Shown here: positions 42,030 through 50,898 of the stretch, in pieces | Layout: every line of letters begins with the position of its first letter | How positions within the stretch are numbered: position 1 is the stretch's first letter | Program-made: the position numbers and the translations under genes | The notes under the pieces: generated by a model | What the model saw: only the letters and a program-made list of their open reading frames with translations | Database searches by the model: none | Told to the model about the DNA's origin: nothing | NCBI RefSeq assembly: GCF_013085545.1 | Contig: NZ_CP039543.1 | Coordinates: 2,569,322-2,633,321, forward strand | DNA length: 64,000 nt | DNA from: Oceanidesulfovibrio marinus | GTDB lineage: Bacteria > Desulfobacterota > Desulfovibrionia > Desulfovibrionales > Desulfovibrionaceae | Direction of reading: 5' to 3'

Positions 42030-43505
42030 ATGAAATCGTACCTCGATGCAAACTACAAGCTGTTCATTAATGGAGAGTGGGTCGACAGCTGCGAAGGCAA
42101 AACCTTCACCGCCACCAACCCTTCCAATGGAGAGGCGTTGAGCACCTGCGCCAGCGCCTGCCCCGAGGACGTGAACAGAGCTGTAGACGCCGCCAACAAC
42201 GCCTTCAAGACCTGGAAAAAAACGAGCCCGCAAGAGCGCGCCAAAATGCTCAACCAGATCGCCGACCTGATCGATGCAAACGCCGGTCGGCTGGCCATGG
42301 TGGAAACACTCGACAACGGCAAGCCCATCCGCGAGACATCCGGTGTCGACGTCCCGCTCTCCTCGGACCATTTCCGTTACTTCGCCTCGGTCGCCCGTAC
42401 CGATGAAGGCCAGGCCACGATGATCGACGACCAGACCATGAGCATCATCCTGCGGGAGCCCATCGGCGTGGTCGGGCAAATCATTCCCTGGAACTTCCCG
42501 CTGCTCATGGCCGCCTGGAAGATTTCGCCCGCCCTGGCCGCAGGGAACTGCGTGGTCATCAAGCCGTCCATCGAAACCTCGCTATCTCTTCTGGAGTTGG
42601 CCAAGCTCATGGCCGAGGTCCTTCCTGCCGGCGTGGTCAACGTCATCACCGGCAAGGGATCGCAGGCCGGCAATGCCATGCTCCAGCACGAAGGTTTCGC
42701 CAAGCTCGCCTTCACCGGCTCGACCGATGTCGGCTACACCGTGGCGGACTTCGCTGCCAAACGGCTTGTCCCCAGCACCCTGGAGCTCGGCGGCAAATCA
42801 GCCAACATCATCTTCCCGGACGCACCATGGGACAAGGCCCTGGAGGGCATACAGCTCGGCATCCTGCTCAACCAGGGTCAGGTCTGCTGCGCCGGCTCCA
42901 GGGCCTTCATTCATGAGGACATATACGACAGGTTTCTTGAGGAAGCCGTAAAAGCCTTCTCCGAGATCAAGGTGGATCTCCCCTGGCTGCCGGACACCCA
43001 GATGGGAACGCAGATCAACCAGCACCAGCTGGACCAGATCCTGAACTACATCGAGATAGGGAAGAAGGAAGGCGCCAGAGTGGCTGTCGGCGGCAGCCGC
43101 GCCGCCGGGGATCAGCTCGGCAAGGGCAGCTTCATGCAGCCCACCATCCTGGCGGACGTCACCAACGACATGCGCGTGGCCAGAGAAGAGATCTTCGGTC
43201 CTGTGGTCTGCTTCATCAAGTTCAAGACCGAGGACGAGGTGATCGCCATGGCCAACGACAACGAGTACGGCCTTGGCGGCGCGGTCTGGACCAGGGACAT
43301 CAACCGCGCCCTGAACGTGGCCCGTAGCGTGGAGACCGGGCGTATGTGGGTGAACACCTACAACGTCCTCCCCGCCCATGCGCCCTTCGGCGGGTACAAG
43401 AAGTCCGGCATCGGCCGCGAGAACCATCGCATGATGCTGGACCACTACACGCAGTGCAAAAACATCTTCATCAGCCTCTCCGAGCAGAAGCTCGGCCTGT
43501 ACTAG
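42030..43505 (+). CDS. NAD(P)-dependent aldehyde dehydrogenase
   Basis: A 491-residue aldehyde dehydrogenase superfamily enzyme, complete. Coenzyme region GQIIPWNFPLLMAAWKISPA and FTGSTDVGYTVADFA; general base Glu in TLELGGKSANI; catalytic Cys in LNQGQVCCAGSR; C-terminal APFGGYKKSGIGREN. It oxidizes aldehydes to acids and resembles the ExaC/AldB-type enzymes used in ethanol metabolism. The ATG at 42030 has AAGGAG ten bases upstream. Located after a ModE-like regulator and its candidate site, it might replace a tungsten aldehyde oxidoreductase when metal is short; that is inference. Confidence 0.93.
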   Translation: MKSYLDANYKLFINGEWVDSCEGKTFTATNPSNGEALSTCASACPEDVNRAVDAANNAFKTWKKTSPQERAKMLNQIADLIDANAGRLAMVETLDNGKPIRETSGVDVPLSSDHFRYFASVARTDEGQATMIDDQTMSIILREPIGVVGQIIPWNFPLLMAAWKISPALAAGNCVVIKPSIETSLSLLELAKLMAEVLPAGVVNVITGKGSQAGNAMLQHEGFAKLAFTGSTDVGYTVADFAAKRLVPSTLELGGKSANIIFPDAPWDKALEGIQLGILLNQGQVCCAGSRAFIHEDIYDRFLEEAVKAFSEIKVDLPWLPDTQMGTQINQHQLDQILNYIEIGKKEGARVAVGGSRAAGDQLGKGSFMQPTILADVTNDMRVAREEIFGPVVCFIKFKTEDEVIAMANDNEYGLGGAVWTRDINRALNVARSVETGRMWVNTYNVLPAHAPFGGYKKSGIGRENHRMMLDHYTQCKNIFISLSEQKLGLY

Positions 43506-43514
43506 CGTCCTGCA

Positions 43515-43547
43515 ATCGGGCGGCGGCTCAGTCGGCCGTCGCCCGAT
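43515..43547 (+). terminator. Hairpin after aldehyde dehydrogenase
   Basis: A 12-bp stem with one mismatch (ATCGGGCGGCGG / CCGTCGCCCGAT) starts nine bases after the stop. No T run follows, so its terminator role is uncertain. Confidence 0.45.
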
Positions 43548-43663
43548 CCGTGCTCTCTCTTCCCGGGCCGGCGCCGGAACAACGTAGCGGTTTGCGCGGC
43601 GCCTCCCATCACGTCAAGGAGGATTTTCTCCCGTGGCAAAAAGCCTCATTCCGGGACGGATCA

Positions 43664-43843
43664 GGGCTTGATCTCAACAAGTGGGGCTACACCGTGGTGA
43701 ACGAAGAAACCGGCGAGACATCCATCCCCGGCGTGTTTGCCGGAGAGGACATCGTCACCGGCGCCGCCACGGCGATTTCAGCCATGGGCGCAGGACGTCG
43801 CGCGGCCAAAGAGATCGCCCAGCGCCTTCTGGGCGACTCATAA
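43664..43843 (+). pseudogene. C-terminal fragment of a GltD-like FAD/NAD(P) oxidoreductase
   Basis: Sixty codons read GLDLNKWGYTVVNEETGETS, then IPGVFAGEDIVTGAATAISA, then MGAGRRAAKEIAQRLLGDS and a stop. This is the C-terminal end of glutamate synthase small-subunit-like proteins (NAD(P)/FAD closing motif, usually GVFAGGDIVTGAATVILAMG). The normal protein has about 460 residues; everything before is missing. The second Gly of the GGD motif is Glu here. It is a remnant of a larger gene, probably left by a deletion that brought it next to the aldehyde dehydrogenase. Confidence 0.82.
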
Positions 43844-43877
43844 CCTGGGAAACATTGTCCGCGCCCCTGCGCGCCTC

Positions 43878-43911
43878 AAGGGCCGTGGAATGTTCCGCGG
43901 CCCTTCTCTTT
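43878..43911 (+). terminator. Terminator after the gltD remnant
   Basis: Stem AAGGGCCG-t-GGAA / TTCC-g-CGGCCCTT with a two-base loop and one mismatch, followed by CTCTTTT. It was probably the original terminator of the lost gltD-like gene. Confidence 0.75.
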
Positions 43912-44189
43912 TATGACTTCCAACCCCACCCTGGCCTCTCCAGTCCCGGAAGAGAATGGAGCGTGGCGCGCCGTGACTTCTGGACGGAGACGCCATGGAG
44001 GCGGAGTTTTGATGGAATCTGTTTATATATATGATTATATTATATACCGAATTAATCAATTTTTTGGGGACGAAAATATAAAATATCTTGTCGTGCTTCC
44101 GCAACACTTGTACACTCTCTATGTGGTCCATCGCCTTTTTCGATGTGGTTCAATGCCCAGGTCCTGAACATAAATTCCAGGAGCTTCGC
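43912..44189. other. AT-rich upstream region of the amidohydrolase cluster
   Basis: Contains an AT-rich run (TTTATATATATGATTATATT around 44024) that should hold the promoter of the amidohydrolase cluster. No gene was seen. Confidence 0.5.
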
Positions 44190-45614
44190 ATGCGCATCAA
44201 TGCCCACTGCCACGTCTTCAACCTCCAGTCCGTATTCACGCCCGGCACCAAGAAGATTCTCGAGAACCGCCTCAGGGCGTTGCTCAAGGACTTTGCGATC
44301 CTGCTCCAACCCGTGCTGGACTTCGTGGAGGTAATCATCGTCAACAGTCGCGCGGCAACGCTCAGCACACCAGACGACCCGGCCCGACTCTTTTCTGAAA
44401 CCCTCGACAGATACCGCAGGCCAGAGGTCGACGAGCTGCGCACCGCCCTTCAAGAGACCATCGCACGGCTGGACCATCGCAGGCGTTTTTCCATTGCCGG
44501 TTTTCTTGAAGATCTGTTCAGTGCTCCTGCCAGCGTCACACTCCTCGACATTGCAGGGTTTATCAGCGTTGGCTTCTCCCCGAACATGGACGAAGTGACC
44601 GACAACTTGTTCCATGCAATGGCCAAGGGCTTGGAGAGTGCCGGCATCCATGACGACGAGCTCATCATCGTCCCGTTGATGATGGACATTCTTTCGGGAA
44701 ACTGGAGCGATTACGGCGGAGAAGTGGAAGATATCCCTGACGACAGGCGAGACACTGCGGAGAAGGAGCTCGCGGTTTTCGAAACCCAACGCCAGGGCAC
44801 CACACGACAATGCCTCCGTTATCCGGGCCGGGTGCTGCCTTTTTATGCAGTCAATCCATGGCGGCCCGGTTGGTTCACCGATTTCGTCAAGGCCATAGAG
44901 CATGGCGGCTTTGTGGGCCTGAAGGCGTACCCCTCGCTCGGCTACCTCGTTGGCGACATCGCCGAGGCCCTCGACTACTGCAACACGCACGGCATCCCGG
45001 TAATGACCCACTGTAATGATGGCGGATTCAAAAACGATGCCGGCTATGAAAAGCTCTGCATGCCTTGTGAATGGGAACGCGTCCTCGATGCGCACAAGCT
45101 CGACAACCTGCGGCTCTGCTTCGGCCATTGCGGCGGGGACAACAAGTTTCTTCCGCGAGCAAAAGACCGATCCAAGTGGCTATCTGAGATTAAGAATATG
45201 ATGTCGAAACGACCCGGAAAAATCTACGCGGACGTCTCCTACCATACTGTTGGCATGGGACTGAACTGGTTCGATAAGTCGGACTACTTCCACATGCTAG
45301 AAAGCATGCTCACCCCCCTGGACGGGTGCTACTCCACGCAAATCCTCTTCGGCACGGACTACTTCCTCTCCATGCTCAACCTGCGGGAGGACGAGTACTG
45401 GCCATACTTCGCGGATCATCTGTCACCAGCGCAGTTCGACCAGATCACCAGCACAAATCCCGCGGCATTTCTTGGCCTCGACCCACAGCATCCGGACAAC
45501 TCCACCGAGAACATCACACAACACATCGATTGGCTCCGCAGGAAACGTGATGAAGGACTCTGGGCAACAGACGCCAAGCCCGCAAACTGGCTCCGGAACG
45601 CAAAAGGCTTCTAA
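44190..45614 (+). CDS. Amidohydrolase-family (TIM-barrel) metal-dependent hydrolase
   Basis: A 474-residue protein of the amidohydrolase_2-like type. The N-terminal metal motif is NAHCHVF (H-x-H); later metal/catalytic candidates are HGIPVMTHCNDGGFKNDAG, RLCFGHCGGDNKFL and QILFGTDYFL (Asp). The ATG at 44190 has AGGAG seven bases upstream; a longer frame starts at 44088. The family includes deacetylases and decarboxylases; the reaction here is unknown. The gene is followed by a second amidohydrolase 23 bases later. Confidence 0.82.
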   Translation: MRINAHCHVFNLQSVFTPGTKKILENRLRALLKDFAILLQPVLDFVEVIIVNSRAATLSTPDDPARLFSETLDRYRRPEVDELRTALQETIARLDHRRRFSIAGFLEDLFSAPASVTLLDIAGFISVGFSPNMDEVTDNLFHAMAKGLESAGIHDDELIIVPLMMDILSGNWSDYGGEVEDIPDDRRDTAEKELAVFETQRQGTTRQCLRYPGRVLPFYAVNPWRPGWFTDFVKAIEHGGFVGLKAYPSLGYLVGDIAEALDYCNTHGIPVMTHCNDGGFKNDAGYEKLCMPCEWERVLDAHKLDNLRLCFGHCGGDNKFLPRAKDRSKWLSEIKNMMSKRPGKIYADVSYHTVGMGLNWFDKSDYFHMLESMLTPLDGCYSTQILFGTDYFLSMLNLREDEYWPYFADHLSPAQFDQITSTNPAAFLGLDPQHPDNSTENITQHIDWLRRKRDEGLWATDAKPANWLRNAKGF

Positions 45615-45637
45615 TGTAACCGCACAGGAGGTCAGCC

Positions 45638-46675
45638 ATGTCCGTCATCGACATCCACATCCATGTGTTCGGGGACTGGAACAAGGATGGCACCTGCCAC
45701 ATGTCGTCTTTGCTTGGGCTTGGAAGTCACCTTGCTGAGCTGGGCGGCTTCCTAGCGGATGTCCCCACCAGCCGTGATGACGACGACATCCGCGACGCGA
45801 TCCTGCACGAAATCCAGGGCTCGCTGCATGTGAACAAGGGCGTCCTGCTCGCATTCGACAAGCCGCACGACAACGCCGGCACCCCCATGAAGCCGATTCT
45901 GTACACCCCCAACTCCTGGGTGGCCGAGATATGCCGGAAAAATCCGGACCTCGCCCTCTTCGGTGCGTCGGTCCATCCTTACAATACGGATGCGCTCAAA
46001 GAGCTGCAAAAAGCCAAAGATGACGGCGCGGTCCTGGTCAAATGGATTCCGTCGTCGCAGAACATCCTTCCAAACCATGAGAAATGCCGCGCCTTCTACC
46101 AGAAGTTGATCGAGTACGGGCTCCCGCTGCTCTGCCACGTGGGGGACGAGCACACCATCTCCGAGGCCGGCGGCGACAAAAGCCTGAGGGCATACAACCA
46201 CCCCGAGCTGCTCATCCCGGCGCTGGAGGAAGGCGTCACCGTAATCATGGCGCACTGCTGCCTGCCCATCGACGAGGATGACAATGATTTCTCGGAAGCG
46301 TTCATGCGGATGATGCTCCAGGCCGAGGATCGCGGCTGGCGCTTGTTCGCCGACGTCTCGGCCCTGGTGGGCAAATGGAGGCGGTCGTTCATGGCCAAGC
46401 AGATGGCCCTGCGGTTGCCGCACGACCGCCTGGTCATGGGCAGCGACTGGCCCAACGCTCCAAACCTTGACGATGACTTCCGGACCAAGGGAAATCGCAG
46501 GGAGTACGATCGGATCAAGGGCATCGACAACGTTCTGGACCGCAACGCGGAGTACCTGAAGTTTCTCGGTTTTTCCGACACGGTGATGACCAACGCGGAG
46601 CAGATCTTCAAGATCGCCAGGACACCGCCCATGCTCGGCAATCCCCGCTACATCTACCACTTCCCAACGTTCTGA
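45638..46675 (+). CDS. Second amidohydrolase-family protein
   Basis: A 345-residue protein: metal motif DIHIHVFGDW at the N-terminus, Lys candidate in VLVKWIPSSQNI, His residues in LLCHVGDEHT and VIMAHCCLP, and Asp in LVMGSDWPNAPNL. It resembles the first amidohydrolase in fold and the two may work in sequence or as a heteromer. AGGAGG lies seven bases upstream of the ATG. Substrate unknown. Confidence 0.85.
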   Translation: MSVIDIHIHVFGDWNKDGTCHMSSLLGLGSHLAELGGFLADVPTSRDDDDIRDAILHEIQGSLHVNKGVLLAFDKPHDNAGTPMKPILYTPNSWVAEICRKNPDLALFGASVHPYNTDALKELQKAKDDGAVLVKWIPSSQNILPNHEKCRAFYQKLIEYGLPLLCHVGDEHTISEAGGDKSLRAYNHPELLIPALEEGVTVIMAHCCLPIDEDDNDFSEAFMRMMLQAEDRGWRLFADVSALVGKWRRSFMAKQMALRLPHDRLVMGSDWPNAPNLDDDFRTKGNRREYDRIKGIDNVLDRNAEYLKFLGFSDTVMTNAEQIFKIARTPPMLGNPRYIYHFPTF

Positions 46676-46745
46676 AGGAGCGCGCCACAGCGTTGATCCC
46701 CATCCGTTCCATGCCGGCGCCGGCACTACACCAAGGACGGTCCCC

Positions 46746-47852
46746 ATGCAGATCGACATGCACTACTACGGCACGTACGCATTGGCCCGCGCCGCCGGGC
46801 TGAACCCTGTGCCCGCAGAGATCGCGGCAACCGCCGCCCAGTTCGTGGACGACATGGCCGGACACATGTTTGACAAGATAACAGTCTCAATCTGCTTCGA
46901 GGATAGTGGAAGAATAGTCTCCAGGCCGACGGCGCATCACTTTCAGGACATCAGGAATATCAACAAAGACGACCAGCGCCATGTCTGGGTGCCATTCCAC
47001 TTTCTTCCAGGAAACAAGGGGAATGATTTCGAGTCCCGCCTGCAGTGCCAGATGCACAGCCGGATAGTGCAGGACATGATCGCGCACCACTGCGAGCTCT
47101 TCGACCGAGAAAACGGATTGCTCCTGGCCGGCGTTACGGCGCATGTCCTTGCGGATACGTTTTCGCACTATGGCTTTTCAGGCATCAGCTCGCAATATAA
47201 CTGTATCACGAATATGCAGTTCCAAAATGTCGGTCTCGACATGATAAAGCGATTCAATAACTACGAAATATACTTCAAAAAGAATTATAAAGAGTCCTGT
47301 GGTGCTAATCTTTGGAAGCGTCTGATAAGCTTTTTTGCAGAAACCTTTTCAGGTGCGCTTGGCCATGGCGCCGCGATAACGTATCCGGATCTTCCTTTCC
47401 TGCAATGGAGCATGGAGTATGAGTATCTGCCAGGCAGCAACGGAGAGCCCATGCACCGGGACAACACGGCAACATTCCTCGACGGCTGCGAGGCGCTCTA
47501 CAACCTGTTCGTGAAGGTTGCGCAGGCACGGCCAAAGGATGCAAATATAGGCGTCGGGTTCGACACTATACGGAGCAATATCAGAACGATCATTGGAACG
47601 CAGGAGTTCGAGCGGGAAGACCGCATAGCACTATGGCAACAGGCCATGCAGGAGGGCGACCTCGGTCCGAAAGAAAAGATACCGCCCTATTCGGGTGAGC
47701 AGTGGAACGATGACCTCCGCGCTTTCCACGGTACGCAGGACTCCACAAAGTGCCTCGACCACCCGGCCTATCTCTTCCTGCAGGCCGCGAGCATGCACCG
47801 CAACTATGTGCTGCGGGACCTGCTGCCGCGGCACGGCCTTGTCGTGGCGTAA
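46746..47852 (+). CDS. DUF6765-like protein
   Basis: A 368-residue protein that starts MQIDMHYYGTYALARAAGLN and has many conserved His and Asp residues (AAQFVDDMAGHMFDK, VTAHVLADTFSHYGFSGISS). The pattern H...D-x2-SH is reminiscent of HD-type or zinc-dependent phospholipase-like metal enzymes, and matches my memory of the DUF6765 family. It forms one operon with the two amidohydrolases. No signal peptide is visible. Confidence 0.7.
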   Translation: MQIDMHYYGTYALARAAGLNPVPAEIAATAAQFVDDMAGHMFDKITVSICFEDSGRIVSRPTAHHFQDIRNINKDDQRHVWVPFHFLPGNKGNDFESRLQCQMHSRIVQDMIAHHCELFDRENGLLLAGVTAHVLADTFSHYGFSGISSQYNCITNMQFQNVGLDMIKRFNNYEIYFKKNYKESCGANLWKRLISFFAETFSGALGHGAAITYPDLPFLQWSMEYEYLPGSNGEPMHRDNTATFLDGCEALYNLFVKVAQARPKDANIGVGFDTIRSNIRTIIGTQEFEREDRIALWQQAMQEGDLGPKEKIPPYSGEQWNDDLRAFHGTQDSTKCLDHPAYLFLQAASMHRNYVLRDLLPRHGLVVA

Positions 47853-47895
47853 TCTGCAATGCAGCAATGCGCCTGCGATTTCGCCAGGCGGAAGC

Positions 47896-49989
47896 TTAAT
47901 GCAGCGTCACTTCCCTGGCTGCGACGACGTTTTTCTGGTCGCTGGCAAATCGGACAAGCTGGGGGATGTCCAGGATGACGGAGATGGTGCCGTCGCCGTT
48001 GACCGTGGTGCCGGAGATCCACTGCACGTTGCTGCTCATGTCGCCCAGGCTCTTGATCACGGCCTGTTGCCGGCCCACCACCTGGTCCACGCTGAGGCCG
48101 ACCACGCGTCCATCCACCTCGATAATCACCACACGCTCGTACTCGGGCTGATTGCCGGGCACGTCCAGCAGCTTGCGCAGACTCACGCACGGTATCATGT
48201 GCTCCATGTGCACCATGGTCTCCAGCGTGCGGACCTCGCCTTCCACCTGTCGCTCCTGGAAACCGCGCAGCGTGTTCAACGGTACGATGTACGACTCGTC
48301 TTCTATCAGCACGTTGAAGCCGTCGATGATGGCCAGCGTCAACGGGAGCGAAATGTTCAGCCTGGTCCCCTGCCCCGCCGTGCTGCTGATTTCTATGATG
48401 CCGCGCAGGCCCTCGATGCTGCGGCGGACAACGTCCATGCCCACGCCCCGGCCAGAGACGTCCGTAACCTTCTCGGCCGTGGAAAAGCCGGGCTCGAAGA
48501 TGAGCTCCAGGGTTTCCTTGTGCCCGAGCTCGGCGTCGGCGGAGATCAATCCCCGCGACACGGCTTTTTCCCGGATCTTCTCGGGGTCCAGCCCTTTGCC
48601 GTCGTCCTCTATGGTGATCACCACGTTGCCGCTCGAATGCCTGGCCGAGAGGCGCACGACGCCCTGGGCCGGCTTGCCGGCCGCCGTCCTTGTTTCCGGA
48701 GACTCGATGCCGTGATCCATGCTGTTGCGCAGAATATGCACCAGCGGGTCCTTGAGCTGATCGATGACCGTCTTGTCCAGCTCGGTCTCGGCGCCTTCGG
48801 TGATGAAGTTCACGTCCTTGCCCAGGGAACCGGAAAGATCGCGGACCAGCCGGCGCAGCGAGTTGAACATCGTGCCCACGGGCAGCATCCGCAGTCCCAG
48901 GGCGTTGTCGCGCATCTCGTCGGTCAGGCGCTCCAGCTCCTCGGACACCTGGTGGAAGATGGACGGCACCTCATTGCCCTGCACGGCCTGCGCCAGGCGG
49001 GACTGGATAATGACCATCTCGCCCACCATGTCCACCAGCGCATCGAGGCGTTCGGAGTCCACCCGGATGGAGGACTTGCTGGGCGCGTGCGTCGCCGCCG
49101 GAGCCTCGACCGCCGTCTCCTGGCAGGGCTCTATCCGTTTGTTCAGCCTGCCCAGGATCTCGTCTTCGAGCACCCGTAGTATGGCCTCGGGTTCTTCCTC
49201 CGCATGGGATTGAACAAGGCCGGCCAGGTCCTCCAGATCCGAGGCGCGGACAGAGCCGGGATAGACCAGAGCCACGTGGTACTCCTCCTCTTCCTGGAAG
49301 ATGAACACGTCGAGCAGGCTAGCCTCGCCCTTGTCCGTGGTGATGAGGATGTCCCAATAGCCGTAGTGGTCGTCGGGAACGTAGTCCTCCAGATATGGAA
49401 TGGCTTCGCCGTGGAACACAACGGCGCACGTTCCCAGCGCTTCGAGCTCGTCAAAGAGCGCGAACGGATTGGTCCCGGTGCGGTAGATGCCCACGCCGGG
49501 CTTGAAGCGGATCCAGAATGTGCTGGGGCTATCCGCCTCGGGCTCGCCCCCGCACGCATCCACCGGCAGGCTGCATGCCGGAGTGTCGCTCTTTCCAGCA
49601 CTCTCGCCCGCGACAAAGGCGCGAAACCGGGCAAGGATCTCATCCGACGCAGCTCTCGTTTCGGCGTCGCCTTCCGGTGGCGCCGCAAGCAGCAGGCCGA
49701 TGTGGTCCTTGGCCTCAAACGTCAGGGACAAGAGCTCCTTGCTGATGGACAGACACCCCTCGCGGACGCGATCGTACGTTGTTTCCAGGTCGTGGGTGAA
49801 TCGCGCGATCTCCTCGTACCCGAACATCGCGCCCGAACCCTTGATGGTGTGCATGGCCCGAAAGGCGCGCGCCACAAGGGCCTGGTCTTCGGGGTTCGAC
49901 TCCAGCTCAAGCAGGGTCTCCTCGATATCGTCGAGCAGCTCCTTGGCTTCATCCAGAAATGCTTTGACTGCGACTTCCAGACCGTTCAT
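47896..49989 (-). CDS. cheA: Chemotaxis histidine kinase CheA
   Basis: A 697-residue CheA. P1/Hpt domain about 1-105 with the phospho-His in AMHTIKGSGAMFG; a middle domain near 165-290 that would take the place of P2; P3 dimer helices from SIRVDSERLDALVDMVGEMV; P4 ATPase with NSMDHGIESPETR, EDDGKGLDPEKI and VSGRGVGMDVVRRSIEGLRG; P5 CheW-like domain at the end (SYIVPLNTLRGF). It autophosphorylates in complex with CheW and the receptor encoded upstream. No CheY, CheB or CheR gene is next to it, so the output partner is elsewhere. Confidence 0.95.
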   Translation of the reverse strand: MNGLEVAVKAFLDEAKELLDDIEETLLELESNPEDQALVARAFRAMHTIKGSGAMFGYEEIARFTHDLETTYDRVREGCLSISKELLSLTFEAKDHIGLLLAAPPEGDAETRAASDEILARFRAFVAGESAGKSDTPACSLPVDACGGEPEADSPSTFWIRFKPGVGIYRTGTNPFALFDELEALGTCAVVFHGEAIPYLEDYVPDDHYGYWDILITTDKGEASLLDVFIFQEEEEYHVALVYPGSVRASDLEDLAGLVQSHAEEEPEAILRVLEDEILGRLNKRIEPCQETAVEAPAATHAPSKSSIRVDSERLDALVDMVGEMVIIQSRLAQAVQGNEVPSIFHQVSEELERLTDEMRDNALGLRMLPVGTMFNSLRRLVRDLSGSLGKDVNFITEGAETELDKTVIDQLKDPLVHILRNSMDHGIESPETRTAAGKPAQGVVRLSARHSSGNVVITIEDDGKGLDPEKIREKAVSRGLISADAELGHKETLELIFEPGFSTAEKVTDVSGRGVGMDVVRRSIEGLRGIIEISSTAGQGTRLNISLPLTLAIIDGFNVLIEDESYIVPLNTLRGFQERQVEGEVRTLETMVHMEHMIPCVSLRKLLDVPGNQPEYERVVIIEVDGRVVGLSVDQVVGRQQAVIKSLGDMSSNVQWISGTTVNGDGTISVILDIPQLVRFASDQKNVVAAREVTLH

Positions 49990-50060
49990 TCGGCTTCCTC
50001 TGGGGATGAGAATGCGTTGTTACGAATCATCAAACATACCTGCCGGCGACCATGCGGCTT

Positions 50061-50336
50061 TTACGCCGCATCCTGCGGGACCAGCTCCGGAAATCCGGCC
50101 CAGGCGGCTTCGCGCCGGAACCGCGCCGGGAGATCATGCCGCAGGACAAGGCTCTTGCCGTACTGCTCGTAGGTTCGCACGGCCGACTGCAGAAGCAGAA
50201 AGAAAGAGGGGTCCACGTCGTCCACTACGGACAGGCTGAGCTCCACCGGCTCTTCCCTGCACAGGCAGGCCAACAGCTCCGCCTTCAGCTCGGCGACTCT
50301 TTCCACCCTGTAACCGCCTTCGAGTTGGACAAGCAT
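50061..50336 (-). CDS. STAS-domain protein
   Basis: A 91-residue protein with an anti-sigma-antagonist-like fold: ELSLSVVDDVDPSFFLLLQS followed by AVRTYEQYGKSLVLRH. The position where SpoIIAA-type proteins have a phospho-Ser has S-F-F, so a Ser is available. It lies between cheW and cheA on the same strand. STAS proteins in chemotaxis-like operons may be targets of kinase or scaffold roles; which is unclear. Confidence 0.8.
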   Translation of the reverse strand: MLVQLEGGYRVERVAELKAELLACLCREEPVELSLSVVDDVDPSFFLLLQSAVRTYEQYGKSLVLRHDLPARFRREAAWAGFPELVPQDAA

Positions 50337-50367
50337 AGTCCCCCCTTTCTCCTATCCTGACGGCTGC

Positions 50368-50880
50368 CTAGGCTGCCGTCTTGTTTGTGTTTTCCTGTTC
50401 CTCGCGCACCTGACGAAGCATGGTGATCTCCTCTCTGGCGAACACCTTGTCCACATCCAGAAGGATGATGAACGCATCGTCTTTTCTCGCAATGCCCTTG
50501 ATGAAGTCGATGTCCACCGAGGAGCCGAGCTCCGGCGGCGGGTCGATCTGCTCCTCGTGCAGCACGAGCACATCGCGGACAGAGTCGGTCATGGCTCCCA
50601 TGGGAGTGACCTTGCCGTCCTTTTCGATCTCCAGGATCACGATGCGGGTGTTCAGCGTCTGCTCGATGGGCTCCATGCCGAACTTCATCTTCAGGTCCAC
50701 CACGGGCACGGCTGTTCCCCGCACATTGACCATCCCGCGCATGTACGCGGGCATCTTGGGTATGCGCGTCACCTCGGCCATGTCCAGGATCTCCCGGACA
50801 GCGTAGATGTCCAAGGCATACTGCTCCTGACCCAATGTGACCGTCAGGACCGTCTGGGTATTACCGTTATCATTGCTCAT
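50368..50880 (-). CDS. cheW: Chemotaxis adaptor CheW
   Basis: A 170-residue CheW: TVTLGQEQYALDIYAVREIL, PKMPAYMRGMVNVRGTAVPV with VDLKMKFGME, and a long ASN/Asp-rich C-terminal region after residue 150. It links the receptor encoded upstream to CheA. The gene starts 18 bases after the receptor stop, so the two are co-expressed. Confidence 0.95.
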   Translation of the reverse strand: MSNDNGNTQTVLTVTLGQEQYALDIYAVREILDMAEVTRIPKMPAYMRGMVNVRGTAVPVVDLKMKFGMEPIEQTLNTRIVILEIEKDGKVTPMGAMTDSVRDVLVLHEEQIDPPPELGSSVDIDFIKGIARKDDAFIILLDVDKVFAREEITMLRQVREEQENTNKTAA

Positions 50881-50898
50881 ACTCCGCTCCTCGTCCGG

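Noticed and set aside
47695..49179. Open frame of about 494 codons on the plus strand
   Set aside because: Antisense to cheA, and it also overlaps the end of the DUF6765-like gene.
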